A stretch of DNA of 64,000 nt, taken from positions 62,001 through 126,000 of the forward strand of contig NZ_JACJRU010000005.1 in assembly GCF_014697425.1 (NCBI RefSeq). Reading direction: 5' to 3'. The DNA comes from Nostoc sp. FACHB-110. Its GTDB lineage: Bacteria > Cyanobacteriota > Cyanobacteriia > Cyanobacteriales > Nostocaceae. The notes under the pieces were generated by a model that worked only from the letters and a program-made list of their open reading frames with translations, was not told the DNA's origin and did not search any database. Position numbers and translations under genes: made by a program. This document shows, one piece after another, positions 18,499 through 27,878 of this stretch; the stretch's first letter is position 1; every line of letters begins with the position of its first letter.

Positions 18499-20289
18499 AT
18501 GCAAGAGCGTAATATAAAAATTGCGATCGCGGAGATTGTGAAAGTTAAGGCAAATTTTCCAAGACAAGGTTACGTTTTATCTCCTTGTCTGAGTTTGTTA
18601 GTTTTTTTGTGCTTGTTGGGTGGTGCAAACTCAGCTTGGGGTCAGCCGATTAATCCAAATCCAACTAACCCCAAGCCTACAGAACAACCCCTACCGAATC
18701 CTTTACCGCCAACCAACGCACCTATCCAAATTCCGCCTAGCCCACCACCAACTCCAGAAGAAGCGGCAGATATTCCTGGGACAATTACTGTCCAGCAGTT
18801 TCAATTTGTTGGAAATACAGCTTTTAGTCAAAAAAACCTCAATGCAGCGATCGCTAATTTTACTAACAAACCAATTTCCTTTGCAGAACTCCTCAAAGCA
18901 GCAAATCAAATCACAGAACTTTATATTCAAAATGGCTACATTACTTCTGGGGCTTACATACCCAGTCAAGAATTTCGCTCTGGGATCATCAAAATCCAGG
19001 TTGTCGAAGGCGGTTTAGAAGATATTCAAGTCAATGTGATTAAAGGACGCTTGAATACAAATTACGTCCGCAGTCGTTTAGCGATCGCTACAACAAAACC
19101 GCTGAATATCAACCGCTTACAAGAAGCCTTACAACTGCTACAGATCAATCCTTTAATTGAAAGCTTAGATGCAGAACTAACTGCTGGCACTAGACCAGGG
19201 GTGAATTCCTTAACAGTGACACTCAAAGCCGCCAGAACTTTTCATGCTATATTCAGCATTGATAATAACCGCAACCCCAGCATCGGCAGTTTTGAACGCA
19301 GTGTCGCCATCTCAGACGCTAGCTTGTTGGGTGTTGGCGATCGCTTTACTTTAGCTTACAAGAATACCGATGGCAGCAATAGTTTTGAGGGCGGTTATAC
19401 TTTGCCGATCAATCCTCGCAACGGCACTGTCGGCTTCAACTTTCAGGTGACGGACAATACAATTATTGAACCTCCGTTTAATGAATTAAATATTGGGGTA
19501 AATTCTCGGGAATTGCAACTAACATATAGGCAGCCAATTATACAAAGAGCCTCACCAGAAATTAGTGAAGAACTAGCGTTAAGTTTGACAGCCGCCAGAC
19601 GAGTTAGTAAATCTTCGATTCAAGGCGTAGATTTTCCTTTATTCCCTGGCGCAGATAATCGGGGCGAAACGAGGATATCGGAGTTAAGTTTTGCTCAGGA
19701 ATGGCTACAGCGCAGCCGCCAAGAAGTTTTAGCTGTGCGTTCTGACTTTAATCTGGGAGTGGGAGCTTTCAACGCCACGGTTAATAACAACGAACCAGAT
19801 AGCCGATATTTTCTCTGGCGGGGACAACTAATTTATTTACGCCTCCTTGGTCAAGCCACAGAAAAAAGAACGGCTCCTACTTTATTGTTGCGTTCTAATG
19901 TGCAGTTATCGACTAACTCTTTACTTTCTATCGAACAGTTGAGTTTAGGTGGTCAAGGCACAGTGCGCGGTTATCGCCAAGATGCCTTACTAGGCGATAA
20001 TGGCATTTTTGCTTCCGCCGAATTGCGATTACCCATTGCCTACTTCCCAGACATCCAAGGAACTTTACAGGTTACACCTTTTATTGATGTTGGTACTGTT
20101 TGGAATACAGGCACAGAAAATCCTTCCACCAATACTTTATTAGGCTCAGGTTTTGGTTTGCTTTGGCAAATGGGAGATGGGTTAACAGCAAGGCTAGATT
20201 GGGGTATTCCTATAGTCAATCTTGATACCAACAAGCGGACATGGCAAGACAACGGCCTATATTTTCAATTGGAGTATCGGGCGTTTTGA
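18499..20289 (+). CDS. Two-partner secretion transporter TpsB (ShlB/FhaC family)
   Basis: 596 residues. A signal peptide (about 1-46, ending SAWGQ) leads to a Pro-rich linker, a POTRA domain (about 92-175; VQQFQFVGNTAFSQKNLNAA and VVEGGLEDIQV) and a 16-strand barrel. The loop-6 motif VRGYRQDALLGDNG, characteristic of the Omp85/TpsB superfamily, is present, as is the final strand QLEYRAF ending in Phe. It forms the outer-membrane pore that exports the TpsA protein encoded immediately upstream on the same strand. Pairing with the upstream gene is strong evidence for a working two-partner system. Confidence 0.94.
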   Translation: MQERNIKIAIAEIVKVKANFPRQGYVLSPCLSLLVFLCLLGGANSAWGQPINPNPTNPKPTEQPLPNPLPPTNAPIQIPPSPPPTPEEAADIPGTITVQQFQFVGNTAFSQKNLNAAIANFTNKPISFAELLKAANQITELYIQNGYITSGAYIPSQEFRSGIIKIQVVEGGLEDIQVNVIKGRLNTNYVRSRLAIATTKPLNINRLQEALQLLQINPLIESLDAELTAGTRPGVNSLTVTLKAARTFHAIFSIDNNRNPSIGSFERSVAISDASLLGVGDRFTLAYKNTDGSNSFEGGYTLPINPRNGTVGFNFQVTDNTIIEPPFNELNIGVNSRELQLTYRQPIIQRASPEISEELALSLTAARRVSKSSIQGVDFPLFPGADNRGETRISELSFAQEWLQRSRQEVLAVRSDFNLGVGAFNATVNNNEPDSRYFLWRGQLIYLRLLGQATEKRTAPTLLLRSNVQLSTNSLLSIEQLSLGGQGTVRGYRQDALLGDNGIFASAELRLPIAYFPDIQGTLQVTPFIDVGTVWNTGTENPSTNTLLGSGFGLLWQMGDGLTARLDWGIPIVNLDTNKRTWQDNGLYFQLEYRAF

Positions 20290-20305
20290 TCGATATCGAT
20301 ATACC

Positions 20306-20406
20306 AAAGTGCTGAGTGCTGAGTTATGAGTGCTGAGTATAAACTCGGTATTCTCAGGAGTTTCAGCAATCAACATAGTCCTAATCTATGCCTCGACTGC
20401 CATATC
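20306..20406. repeat. Dispersed intergenic repeat, heptamer type (GTGCTGA), copy 1
   Basis: Begins with heptamers GTGCTGA, GTGCTGA, GTTATGA, GTGCTGA, then a conserved tail (GTATAAACTCGGTATTCTCA ... CATAGTCCTAATCTATGC). The same unit occurs at 39733-39832 with only a few differences. Heptameric runs of this kind are known as STRR sequences in heterocystous cyanobacteria. Confidence 0.9.
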
Positions 20407-20511
20407 AAATTACCCCGGAGGATTGGTCTAAAGCCTCCCTTTTTAAGAAGAATAAATCAGAAAATATATTTCCAAACGCAAAGCGCAAGAAAGATACACC
20501 CTATACCCCGT

Positions 20512-22323
20512 TCATCCCATCAACATCAAACGTATCGGATCTAAACGCACATACCAGGGAAAAGCGCTGTCTTTCATTTGTACCCACTTTTCTTTAAAGA
20601 CTTCTGCTTGCAAATCATAGTCTTGAAGATTATTGGGAGGATTATGTAATTTTAAAAATAATGTCATCCGGTGGGGCGTTTCACTGATTCTGACCAACCA
20701 GCAAGCAAAGGTATTTGCTGCAGATGAATCATCGCAAAAGATAATTTGATGAGCGCGAATCCCTACATGAGTTAATTCTGGGGGAATTGGTTCTAGAACT
20801 TCTAAATTACAGCCCCAATCAAGAGCTTGAATTTGTTGCACTTCTTGACTTACAGCGCGCGAGAAATTCTTGCATCCCGTTAACTGGGCCACACTGACAG
20901 TGGCAGGATGCTCAAAAATATCGTATTTAGACCCATAATGCACGGCTTGGCCTTGTTCTAATACCAATAAGTTTGGACATATTCGGTATGCTTCTTCCAT
21001 ATTGTGGGTGACAAATAAAGCCACGCCTTGATAGTCGGCTAAAGTGTCTGTCATCTGCTGTTCTAATTGGCTACGCAGATGGGTATCCAATGCCGAAAAA
21101 GGTTCATCTAAAAGTAAAGCTTCTGGTTGACTGGCTAAGGCTCTGGCTAGGGCGACGCGTTGTTGTTGTCCGCCTGAGAGTTGGTGCGGATAGCGATCGC
21201 CTAATCCTTGCAATTGCATAGCGATTAATTGGTCTTCTATCTGGACTCGCATAGTGCCTGTGGACAATCCTTTTGGCAAACCAAAGGCAATATTTTCTGC
21301 CACTGTCATATTCGGGAACAGTGCATAGTTCTGGACTAAAAAACCAATGCGGCGATCGCGGCTAGGTACGTTAATACCTTTTTCTGAGTCAAACAAAACT
21401 CTGCCATTCAAAACTATCCGCCCTTTTGTGGGCGTTTCAATTCCCGCCAGACAACGCAAAATCATACTTTTACCTGCACCAGAGCCACCTAATAAGCCTA
21501 GTGCTTGTTCGTTGGTACTGAAAGATACTTGCAAATGAAAACTGGGTAATGTTTTTTCAATATCTACAAATAATCCCACTTCCGCAGAGGCAACAGCAAC
21601 AGCAGAAATTAAACTTGGCTGTGGTGCTTGTCTATTTTGTCTTTTTCTGATTTTTTCTCCTTGCTTGGCTTTGATTTCTTGCCAGAAATTAACGGCAATA
21701 ATTCCCGACAGAGAAATGATCATAATTGCGATCGCCCAAAACCAAGCCTCATTCATAGCCCCTGCTTCGACCGCAAAATAAATTGCCATCGGAATAGTTT
21801 GAGTTTGTCCGGGAATATTCCCCGCTAGCATTAATGTTGCCCCAAATTCACCCAAAGCCCGAGCAAAAGCCAAAGTAGTGGCAGCTAAAATTCCTGGTAA
21901 AGCCAAAGGTAAGCTAATTCGCCAAAATATAGTTGATTCACTTGCACCCAGGGTTCTAGCTACTCGCAGCAAATTGAGATCGATTTGTGCAAAGGCTCCC
22001 AAGGCAGTTTTATACATCAAGGGAAAGGAAACCACAGTAGCCGCGATCGCTGCGCCATACCAAGTAAAAACAATAGTGAAATCAAATGGCTCCATTAATT
22101 TACCAACCGGGCCATTTTTACCAAAAAATAGTAACAATAAAAATCCCACAACTGTTGGTGGCAAAATTAAAGGCGCAACAAAAATACTTTCAATTAATGA
22201 TTTTGCTTTGCCACGATAACCCAGCATCCAATAGGCAGCAGCAATGCCTACAAAAAAAGTAATAAATGTTGCTAATAATGAAGTTTTTAGCGATATCCAA
22301 AGCGGTGATAAATCTTGAGGCAT
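20512..22323 (-). CDS. modBC: Molybdate ABC transporter, fused permease and ATPase (ModB-ModC)
   Basis: 603 residues. Residues about 1-220 form a ModB-type permease (membrane helices plus the cytoplasmic EAA-like loop with ARTLGASESTIFWRISLPLA). Residues about 240-603 form an ABC ATPase with Walker A GGSGAGKS (279-286), signature LSGGQQQRVALARAL and Walker B ALLLDEP. The C-terminal part after about 490 is a short regulatory extension without an obvious second TOBE/Mop repeat. ModB and ModC are separate in most bacteria; the fusion is known in filamentous cyanobacteria. It lies 209 bp downstream of modA, so cotranscription from the NtcA-type promoter is likely. Function: high-affinity molybdate import across the inner membrane. 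Confidence 0.95.
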   Translation of the reverse strand: MPQDLSPLWISLKTSLLATFITFFVGIAAAYWMLGYRGKAKSLIESIFVAPLILPPTVVGFLLLLFFGKNGPVGKLMEPFDFTIVFTWYGAAIAATVVSFPLMYKTALGAFAQIDLNLLRVARTLGASESTIFWRISLPLALPGILAATTLAFARALGEFGATLMLAGNIPGQTQTIPMAIYFAVEAGAMNEAWFWAIAIMIISLSGIIAVNFWQEIKAKQGEKIRKRQNRQAPQPSLISAVAVASAEVGLFVDIEKTLPSFHLQVSFSTNEQALGLLGGSGAGKSMILRCLAGIETPTKGRIVLNGRVLFDSEKGINVPSRDRRIGFLVQNYALFPNMTVAENIAFGLPKGLSTGTMRVQIEDQLIAMQLQGLGDRYPHQLSGGQQQRVALARALASQPEALLLDEPFSALDTHLRSQLEQQMTDTLADYQGVALFVTHNMEEAYRICPNLLVLEQGQAVHYGSKYDIFEHPATVSVAQLTGCKNFSRAVSQEVQQIQALDWGCNLEVLEPIPPELTHVGIRAHQIIFCDDSSAANTFACWLVRISETPHRMTLFLKLHNPPNNLQDYDLQAEVFKEKWVQMKDSAFPWYVRLDPIRLMLMG

Positions 22324-22532
22324 AGTAATTTTACAATAGCGTGTATTTTTCTTAGTTAACTTTTTTAAATTAAGTAATTTATCTCTCTTTCTCTAGGAAT
22401 ATTATTTTTTTGTATCTTTCTTTGTGTACTTAGCGTACTTTGCGGTTCGTTATCAAATTTTTTTCCAATGGCTAATATTATTTTTAAACTGACATATTTA
22501 CTCTTTAACATGTCAAACATTTTTGCTATTTT

Positions 22533-23351
22533 TCAACTTCTAGAGACAGTAAAGCCTTGTTTTTCAAAAATATTTTTAGCATCATTAGTAGATAAAAACT
22601 GCTCAAATTCCTTTGCATAATCTACATTTTTACTACTTTTTAACACTGCAATTGGATAGACAATTGGAGAGTGAGTATTTGCAGGAGCAGTAGTTACTAC
22701 TTTAACTTTTGAGCTACTTTTAGCATCAGAAAGGTAAACTAAGCCAGCTTCTGCATTACCAGACTCTACATAATTTAAAGCTTGGCGCACATCTTTGGCA
22801 TAGACTACTTTAGGTTTAATTTGGTCAGTAATTTTTAAAGAAGTTAATATTTGTTGGGCGTACTGTCCCGCAGGTACACTTTTAGGTTCACCTATGGCAA
22901 TTCTTTTCACACGAGGTGAAGTTAAATCTTTGATATCTGTGACGGCTGAAGAATTTTGCGGTGCTATTAACACCATCTGATTAGTTAATAAATTTTTACG
23001 TGTATCATCAACTAATAATCCTTTTTTATCCAGCGCATCCATTTGTTTGGTTGCAGCTGAGATAAAAACATCAACTTTTGCACCTTGTTCTATTTGTTGC
23101 TGCAAAGCTCCTGAGGAACCAAAGTTGTAGACTAAGTTAATATTCGGTTTTGCTTGAGTATAGATTGGTTTGATTGCTTCTAATGAATCTTTTAAGCTTG
23201 CAGCCGCAGAAATAGTTAAACTTGTTGTTTGGGCTGTTGGACTAGTATTTACAACAGCAGAATTAGGTGTATTTGCTTGACTACAACCAACAATTAACAA
23301 GCAAGAACATAATAGCCAACCAGCAAAAGCCAAAATGTGTTTACGAGTCAT
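22533..23351 (-). CDS. modA: Molybdate-binding lipoprotein ModA
   Basis: 272 residues from the preferred ATG at 23351. This start has GAGAGG six bases upstream and gives a textbook lipoprotein signal ending LIVGC (lipid-bearing C23). An in-frame ATG at 23378 would add nine residues but lacks a ribosome-binding site. The body is a ModA-type periplasmic binding protein: LTISAAASLKDSLEAIKPIY, NFGSSGALQQQIEQGA, DVFISAA and AIGEPKSVPAGQYAQQIL are family signatures. It delivers molybdate (or tungstate) to the ModBC fusion encoded downstream. Confidence 0.95.
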   Translation of the reverse strand: MTRKHILAFAGWLLCSCLLIVGCSQANTPNSAVVNTSPTAQTTSLTISAAASLKDSLEAIKPIYTQAKPNINLVYNFGSSGALQQQIEQGAKVDVFISAATKQMDALDKKGLLVDDTRKNLLTNQMVLIAPQNSSAVTDIKDLTSPRVKRIAIGEPKSVPAGQYAQQILTSLKITDQIKPKVVYAKDVRQALNYVESGNAEAGLVYLSDAKSSSKVKVVTTAPANTHSPIVYPIAVLKSSKNVDYAKEFEQFLSTNDAKNIFEKQGFTVSRS

Positions 23352-23380
23352 TAACAGCCTCTCAAACAATTTGTTCATAT

Positions 23381-23408
23381 TACCAACTTAGCATTTAAAA
23401 AGTTGGTA
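23381..23408. promoter_or_regulatory. Inverted repeat in the modA leader
   Basis: TACCAACTT (23381-23389) and AAGTTGGTA (23400-23408) form a perfect 9-bp inverted repeat with a 10-base spacer, about 30 bases upstream of the preferred modA start. The same half-site occurs in the dyad at 23470-23488, suggesting a shared operator, although an RNA hairpin near the ribosome-binding site is also possible. Confidence 0.6.
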
Positions 23409-23463
23409 TTAAATATGAAATTTCTCGAAAAAACTTGAGATAGTTTAGCTAATGGCTGTGACT

Positions 23464-23505
23464 AGATTAATACCAGAGAAGTTGGTATAATGTAGTCTTT
23501 GCTAC
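23464..23505 (-). promoter_or_regulatory. Putative NtcA-activated promoter of modA
   Basis: On the minus strand GTA-GCAAAGAC-TAC (23505-23492) is followed after exactly 22 bases by TAATCT (23469-23464), matching the class II NtcA promoter GTAN8TAC-N22-TAN3T. The extended site TGTAGTCTTTGCTACA is palindromic in its outer bases. NtcA is the global nitrogen regulator of cyanobacteria. No TAN3T box at this spacing exists in the opposite direction, so activation would be toward modA. Confidence 0.7.
23470..23488. promoter_or_regulatory. Dyad inside the modA promoter spacer
   Basis: ATACCA (23470-23475) and TGGTAT (23483-23488) lie between the NtcA box and the -10 box, and on the right they share the AAGTTGGTAT half-site with the leader repeat at 23381-23408. 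This position suits a repressor that could block the NtcA promoter, for instance a molybdate sensor. Confidence 0.5.
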
Positions 23506-23637
23506 ATTCCTTAGATTTACGCAGTGTGGTAGAAGTTCAAGAGTCAACTTATCCGCTTGAATCCTGAATTCTGCTATAAATCCCCTCCTTCTCAATTTAC
23601 TTGCAGTAAACTAATACCATCTTGTGAGGAGTGCATG

Positions 23638-23844
23638 ATGGTAAATCAAAAATTGGCGCAATTACTATCTTTTGGTTTTATCAGCTGTTGTTTTTGTCTG
23701 GGCTTAGGCATTGGTATTTTCATTCGCTTTGGGCAGTTGCAACCATCAAATGCGGCTACTACTACCGAACCTACAAGAATTCCGTTTGCTATTCCTATGC
23801 CGACTCCATCACCAGATGATGATGTGTTAACTTTAAATCCCTAA
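23638..23844 (+). CDS. Small single-pass membrane protein, unknown function
   Basis: 68 residues from ATG 23638, chosen because GAGGAG ends six bases upstream; ATG 23635 is the alternative. One strong hydrophobic helix (about residues 9-32; LLSFGFISCCFCLGLGIGIF) is followed by a Pro/Thr-rich tail ending in acidic DDDVLTLNP. No family is recognised. It is divergent from modA, with the NtcA-type region between them, and a perfect terminator hairpin follows the stop. A real small gene is likely given the ribosome-binding site, composition and terminator. Confidence 0.65.
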   Translation: MVNQKLAQLLSFGFISCCFCLGLGIGIFIRFGQLQPSNAATTTEPTRIPFAIPMPTPSPDDDVLTLNP

Positions 23845-23853
23845 AAAACGAGT

Positions 23854-23878
23854 AGAGACGTTGCATTACAACGTCTCT
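23854..23878. terminator. Terminator-like hairpin
   Basis: Perfect 10-bp stem AGAGACGTTG / CAACGTCTCT with loop CATTA, located between the convergent stop codons of the small membrane protein and the kinase. Similar GTAGAGACGTTG hairpins recur in cyanobacterial intergenic DNA, so it may also be a repeat element. A long T-tract is lacking. Confidence 0.6.
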
Positions 23879-23882
23879 GAGT

Positions 23883-25499
23883 TTAATTACTATTAGACTG
23901 TGGTTTTTCTGGAGTCTTTTCATCCTTTGGCGATGACAAATCAGCAGAGGAATTTTGCTTATTTTCTACAGTCGGTACAACCACAGCAGAAGAATCAGAA
24001 CTTTTAGGTTCTGTGTTTGGTGGTGCTACGGGGATGACTATAGAATCTGGTCGCTTATTAGCTGGTGTGGGAATAATCACAGGCGGTGTAGGATTGGCTT
24101 GCGATCGCTTAGGTGAATTTTTGCGCGATGCACGATACTCCCTTAACTTATCTACCAGTGATGGCGAAGTAGAAGTGTTAGGCGAAACCGCAGCTTGTTC
24201 GGAATTCTGGGGTGGAGAATTTTCTAATTTAGCTGGTGTTGTATTTTCCAACGCCGCGCTGCTGTTACTACTTACAGGTTCGGCTGTAGGTACAGGACGA
24301 ATGCGCTTGCGCCGTTTTATTGGATTATATGCAGAGTTAGTTTGCGTATTTTTAGCGGTGTTAGTTTCTTCCGCCACTGGGGATGCGGAAATTGTGGGAT
24401 TAGGTTTTAGCGGCGATTCCGTGATGGGGTTCTCAAACAGGGGTTTTTTCGATGAGGGGGACTGCGTAGGAGATGAAAATATACTTGTAATGCCAAAACC
24501 CGCACTCGCCGCCACTAAGGCAATACCGACACCCAATAATACTTTAGAGTGTGCTATTTTCTGGGCAAAAGATGTGACAGGCTGCAATAGCGATGAGCGC
24601 TGGGGCTTTCTTTTAAATATGGTCTGCTGTGAAGATAAATCGATAGTGGCTACCATATTTGTGGTGACAGGTTGAGGGTTGGCATTCCCTACACCCCCAG
24701 GTAGCAGTTGCAGCCACTCTACTACTGTTGCTGGACGAAAACGCGGATCGACAGCCATACCCCGCATCACTGCTTGATTAACTGCGGCACTGATGTGTGG
24801 TTGTAGTTCTTTTGGTGAAGGCATTTTTTCGCGATCGCGTAACAAGGCTGGCATAGGAACTTGCCCTGTTAACAACGCATACAAAGTTGCGGCTAAACCA
24901 TAAACATCTGTTGCCGGTGTGCGCGGTGCTTGCGTTAAATACTGTTCAATTGGTGCATAGCCTTCGGAAACTATGCCTGTGTGCGTTTGTTTCACACCGC
25001 TATTAAATTCTCGCGCGATGCCAAAGTCAATTAAGATGACTTCTTGCGTACCTTCACGCAAAATAATATTATCTGGTTTGACATCTCGGTGTAGTAGCCC
25101 ATTGTTGTGAACCACCTGCAAAGCCGCGCCAATTTGCCGGATATAATGAATGGCTGTGGCTTCTGGTAAAGGTATAGCTGGCAAAATAAAAGCGTTACCC
25201 AAAGTTTCGCCAGGAATATATTCCATCACCATATAAGGCAGTCCATCTTCCACAAAAAAGTCGCTAACCCGGACTATGTTGGGATGGATACAAGTAGCTA
25301 GCCTTCTGGCTTCATCTTGGAATTGGCGCTCAAACTTGGCAAAATCTGGGTGTTGCCGCAGCTTTTCATTAATGGTTTTCATCACTACTTCGTGACCTAA
25401 ATAGTGATGCGTAGCTTTAAACGTAATGCCAAAACCACCGCGTCCGATTTCTTGGGTGAGGGTATATTTTCCACCCTGCAAAATTGTGCCTGCTAACAT
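23883..25499 (-). CDS. Hanks-type Ser/Thr kinase with Pro/Ser-rich C-terminal extension
   Basis: 538 residues. The kinase domain (about 12-270) is complete: glycine loop GRGGFG (19-24), K41, catalytic HRDVKPDN with D139, DFG at D158 and SEGYAPIEQ in the activation segment. A likely membrane helix sits around 318-340 ([18 protein letters not shown]). The remaining 200 residues are Pro/Ser/Asn/Lys-rich and probably disordered in the periplasm or cell wall. Unlike the kinase at 4885, it has no folded sensor domain. Substrate unknown. Codons in the tail are repetitive, which generates long spurious frames on the other strand. Confidence 0.93.
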   Translation of the reverse strand: MLAGTILQGGKYTLTQEIGRGGFGITFKATHHYLGHEVVMKTINEKLRQHPDFAKFERQFQDEARRLATCIHPNIVRVSDFFVEDGLPYMVMEYIPGETLGNAFILPAIPLPEATAIHYIRQIGAALQVVHNNGLLHRDVKPDNIILREGTQEVILIDFGIAREFNSGVKQTHTGIVSEGYAPIEQYLTQAPRTPATDVYGLAATLYALLTGQVPMPALLRDREKMPSPKELQPHISAAVNQAVMRGMAVDPRFRPATVVEWLQLLPGGVGNANPQPVTTNMVATIDLSSQQTIFKRKPQRSSLLQPVTSFAQKIAHSKVLLGVGIALVAASAGFGITSIFSSPTQSPSSKKPLFENPITESPLKPNPTISASPVAEETNTAKNTQTNSAYNPIKRRKRIRPVPTAEPVSSNSSAALENTTPAKLENSPPQNSEQAAVSPNTSTSPSLVDKLREYRASRKNSPKRSQANPTPPVIIPTPANKRPDSIVIPVAPPNTEPKSSDSSAVVVPTVENKQNSSADLSSPKDEKTPEKPQSNSN

Positions 25500-25651
25500 A
25501 GTAAAGTTTTGCGTCCTGAGTCCTGAGTGAGCGGATATTATGGATATCCCGAAATTGAACAGCCTCCAATGAAAGTTAAGCCTTAATCTTTTTAATAATA
25601 CAGTAGGGTCATGGTCATGCCTCTTGAAAATTAAGTGAAGAAACAGTTGCT

Positions 25652-27706
25652 CTAAAATCTCTGACCTATCCCTAAATGCACCTTACTTTCTCCTTGGTCG
25701 TTAATGCCATAGTCAGCGCGAAGTAACCCCAAGGGTGAATCTAAACGGACTCCTGCGCCGTAACCAAAGCCGAAGCCTGGTTTATCACGCACCCCTGCGG
25801 GATCTCCTAATACAGTATTCCCAGAACCTAAATCTGAAGCGAAGTCAGCAAATAAAACACCACCAACTATCGGCAAAATCGGGAAGCGGTATTCTGCGGA
25901 AGCTAAAACGTAACTGCGACCACTGCCAACTTTCCCGCCATCATAACCGCGCACCGAGTTGGAACCACCTAAATTAAAGGCATCATAAGGTGGTAAATCG
26001 CCGATAACTGTACCTGCTTGGAGGTTTAAGGCAAACACTTGTGGTTGCTTGCTGTCGTAGACCTTAACTGGCACATATTGGCTGTAATTGGCTGTAATGC
26101 GATTGAGAGAAATATTGCCTTGGCCAATGGGGATTGATTGTTCGGTACTCAATTTCAGTAAGGAACCTTGGGTGGGGTTGAGAGGATTATCTCTTTGGTC
26201 TTTAGCGGCACTGAAAGATACGGTAGTTAGGTCATCAATACCTGTACCACTGGCAGAGAGGGGATTGCCTTGAGCGTCTTTTGGCGTAATATTACCTTGG
26301 CGATCGCGGATTGTTGTTCGGGTATAATTCAATCCTAAGGAAGCATCCCAACCGTCAATCGGTCTTTGCAAGCTGACACTACCACCAATTTGACCTTCTC
26401 TGACTTTATCGCCGTTAGCTAACTTGATAGTATCGTCAAAGGTTTCCGAAAGTTCTTGGCGACGAAAGCCATTGACGGTGTAACCTAGACGGTCAGGATT
26501 ATTTTGACGATAAGGACTAATCAATTTGCCATCAAATTGCAAATCACGAGAACTTAAACCTACATTTAAATTTAAAATATCGTTCTTACCACCAACATTT
26601 TGGTCTTGATAATTGACTGTGCCAATTATTCCTTGATCGGCATTATAACTACCACCTAAGTTAATTGCCCGCGCGCCATTTTCTTTGAGTTCGTAGACTA
26701 CATTTAAATTGGCAGCATCTCCTTCTAAAGCGACGTTGACACTTTGAAATAAGCCTGTACGATATAGCTGTTGAATATCTTGCTGTACCAGTTTTTCTTG
26801 AAAGATTTGCCCTTGTTGGAGTTGAATTTGCTGGCGGAGAAAATCTGGTTTGGTACGCCCAGTCACAGGATTACCTTTATCATCTAAGGTTTTACCTGCG
26901 TCGTTGACAAAGCGAAACTTAATTTCACTGACTAAACCTTCGGCAACGTTAATGTTGAGAATCCCCTCAGGGCTGGGTTTAATTGATAATACGCGCCCCA
27001 AGTTATAACCTTTGTCGGCGTACCATTTGTTAACTTGGGCTACAGCTTGTCTTAGCCCTGCGGGACTGATGGTTTTGTTCAATTGGGGTTGAAAATTTTC
27101 TAAAGCTACTTGATATGTCAGTACCTTTGCGCCGGAAAGTTGCAGCGATCGCACTATTACAGGTTGCACCTGATACACTACACTCAATCCGGCTGTTGTG
27201 CTGCGGCTATTGACGTTGGCACTGGTAAATAAACCAGTGTTTAAAATGGCTACGACATCCTGTTGCAATTGGTTTTGGCTAGTGTCTCCACCAGTTTGGG
27301 TTTTGATGACTTGGCGTATCACTTCCTGCAATTCAGGAGTCGCCCCTAGTATTTGTATATCTGTTGCGGTAACTACTAGGTTATTGTTGGTTGGTAGAGA
27401 ATTGGGGGGTGATACAGGAAGTTTGATGTTAGGATTTTGCGGTTGCACCTGGGGAATTACTACGGAATTTTTATTTACCTCTGATTTGACAACGGCCGAT
27501 TTTTGAGAAAATTGTGGTAAAGCAACAATTTCAGGTGATGCAATAGCCTTTACAGGTGTAGGTGTCTCTTCAATTACAGGAACTACAAAATCTTGATTTT
27601 TGTTAGTGTCGTTTGTTTGGGTAGTGGGTGCGGCTAGTGCTTGTTGAGTGACGTTGCTAGCCGCTAAAGTAGCTAAAGTTAAAATTGCTGCTTGAGAAAT
27701 TTGCAT
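25652..27706 (-). CDS. Omp85/BamA-family outer-membrane protein
   Basis: 684 residues. A signal peptide (to about residue 26, ALAAPTTQ) and a Pro/Asn-rich stretch precede POTRA-like domains (about 110-345; for example [20 protein letters not shown] and [17 protein letters not shown]), followed by the bacterial surface antigen barrel. The loop-6 motif NSVRGYDGG and a C-terminal strand ending GIGQRF are present. Proteins of this family fold or insert outer-membrane proteins. It is divergent from the LpxB-related gene, with 172 bp between them. Several Omp85 paralogues are usual in Nostocales, so this need not be the essential BamA. Confidence 0.92.
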   Translation of the reverse strand: MQISQAAILTLATLAASNVTQQALAAPTTQTNDTNKNQDFVVPVIEETPTPVKAIASPEIVALPQFSQKSAVVKSEVNKNSVVIPQVQPQNPNIKLPVSPPNSLPTNNNLVVTATDIQILGATPELQEVIRQVIKTQTGGDTSQNQLQQDVVAILNTGLFTSANVNSRSTTAGLSVVYQVQPVIVRSLQLSGAKVLTYQVALENFQPQLNKTISPAGLRQAVAQVNKWYADKGYNLGRVLSIKPSPEGILNINVAEGLVSEIKFRFVNDAGKTLDDKGNPVTGRTKPDFLRQQIQLQQGQIFQEKLVQQDIQQLYRTGLFQSVNVALEGDAANLNVVYELKENGARAINLGGSYNADQGIIGTVNYQDQNVGGKNDILNLNVGLSSRDLQFDGKLISPYRQNNPDRLGYTVNGFRRQELSETFDDTIKLANGDKVREGQIGGSVSLQRPIDGWDASLGLNYTRTTIRDRQGNITPKDAQGNPLSASGTGIDDLTTVSFSAAKDQRDNPLNPTQGSLLKLSTEQSIPIGQGNISLNRITANYSQYVPVKVYDSKQPQVFALNLQAGTVIGDLPPYDAFNLGGSNSVRGYDGGKVGSGRSYVLASAEYRFPILPIVGGVLFADFASDLGSGNTVLGDPAGVRDKPGFGFGYGAGVRLDSPLGLLRADYGINDQGESKVHLGIGQRF

Positions 27707-27878
27707 AAAAAATAATTACTAATTTATAAATCCTAATTCGTAATTGCCGAGCATTAATTTTGACAGCTTAAAGTAGGCAGATACCCGACTTCTGTAAGGG
27801 AATCAGCAGACCATCAGACAGCTATTTTAATTACGAGTTACTAATTTTGTTGACCCTGAATTTTGATGTTTTGTTTCT

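Noticed and set aside
24013..24675. 220-codon plus-strand open frame
   Set aside because: Antisense shadow of the repetitive Pro/Ser-rich tail of the kinase at 23883-25499.
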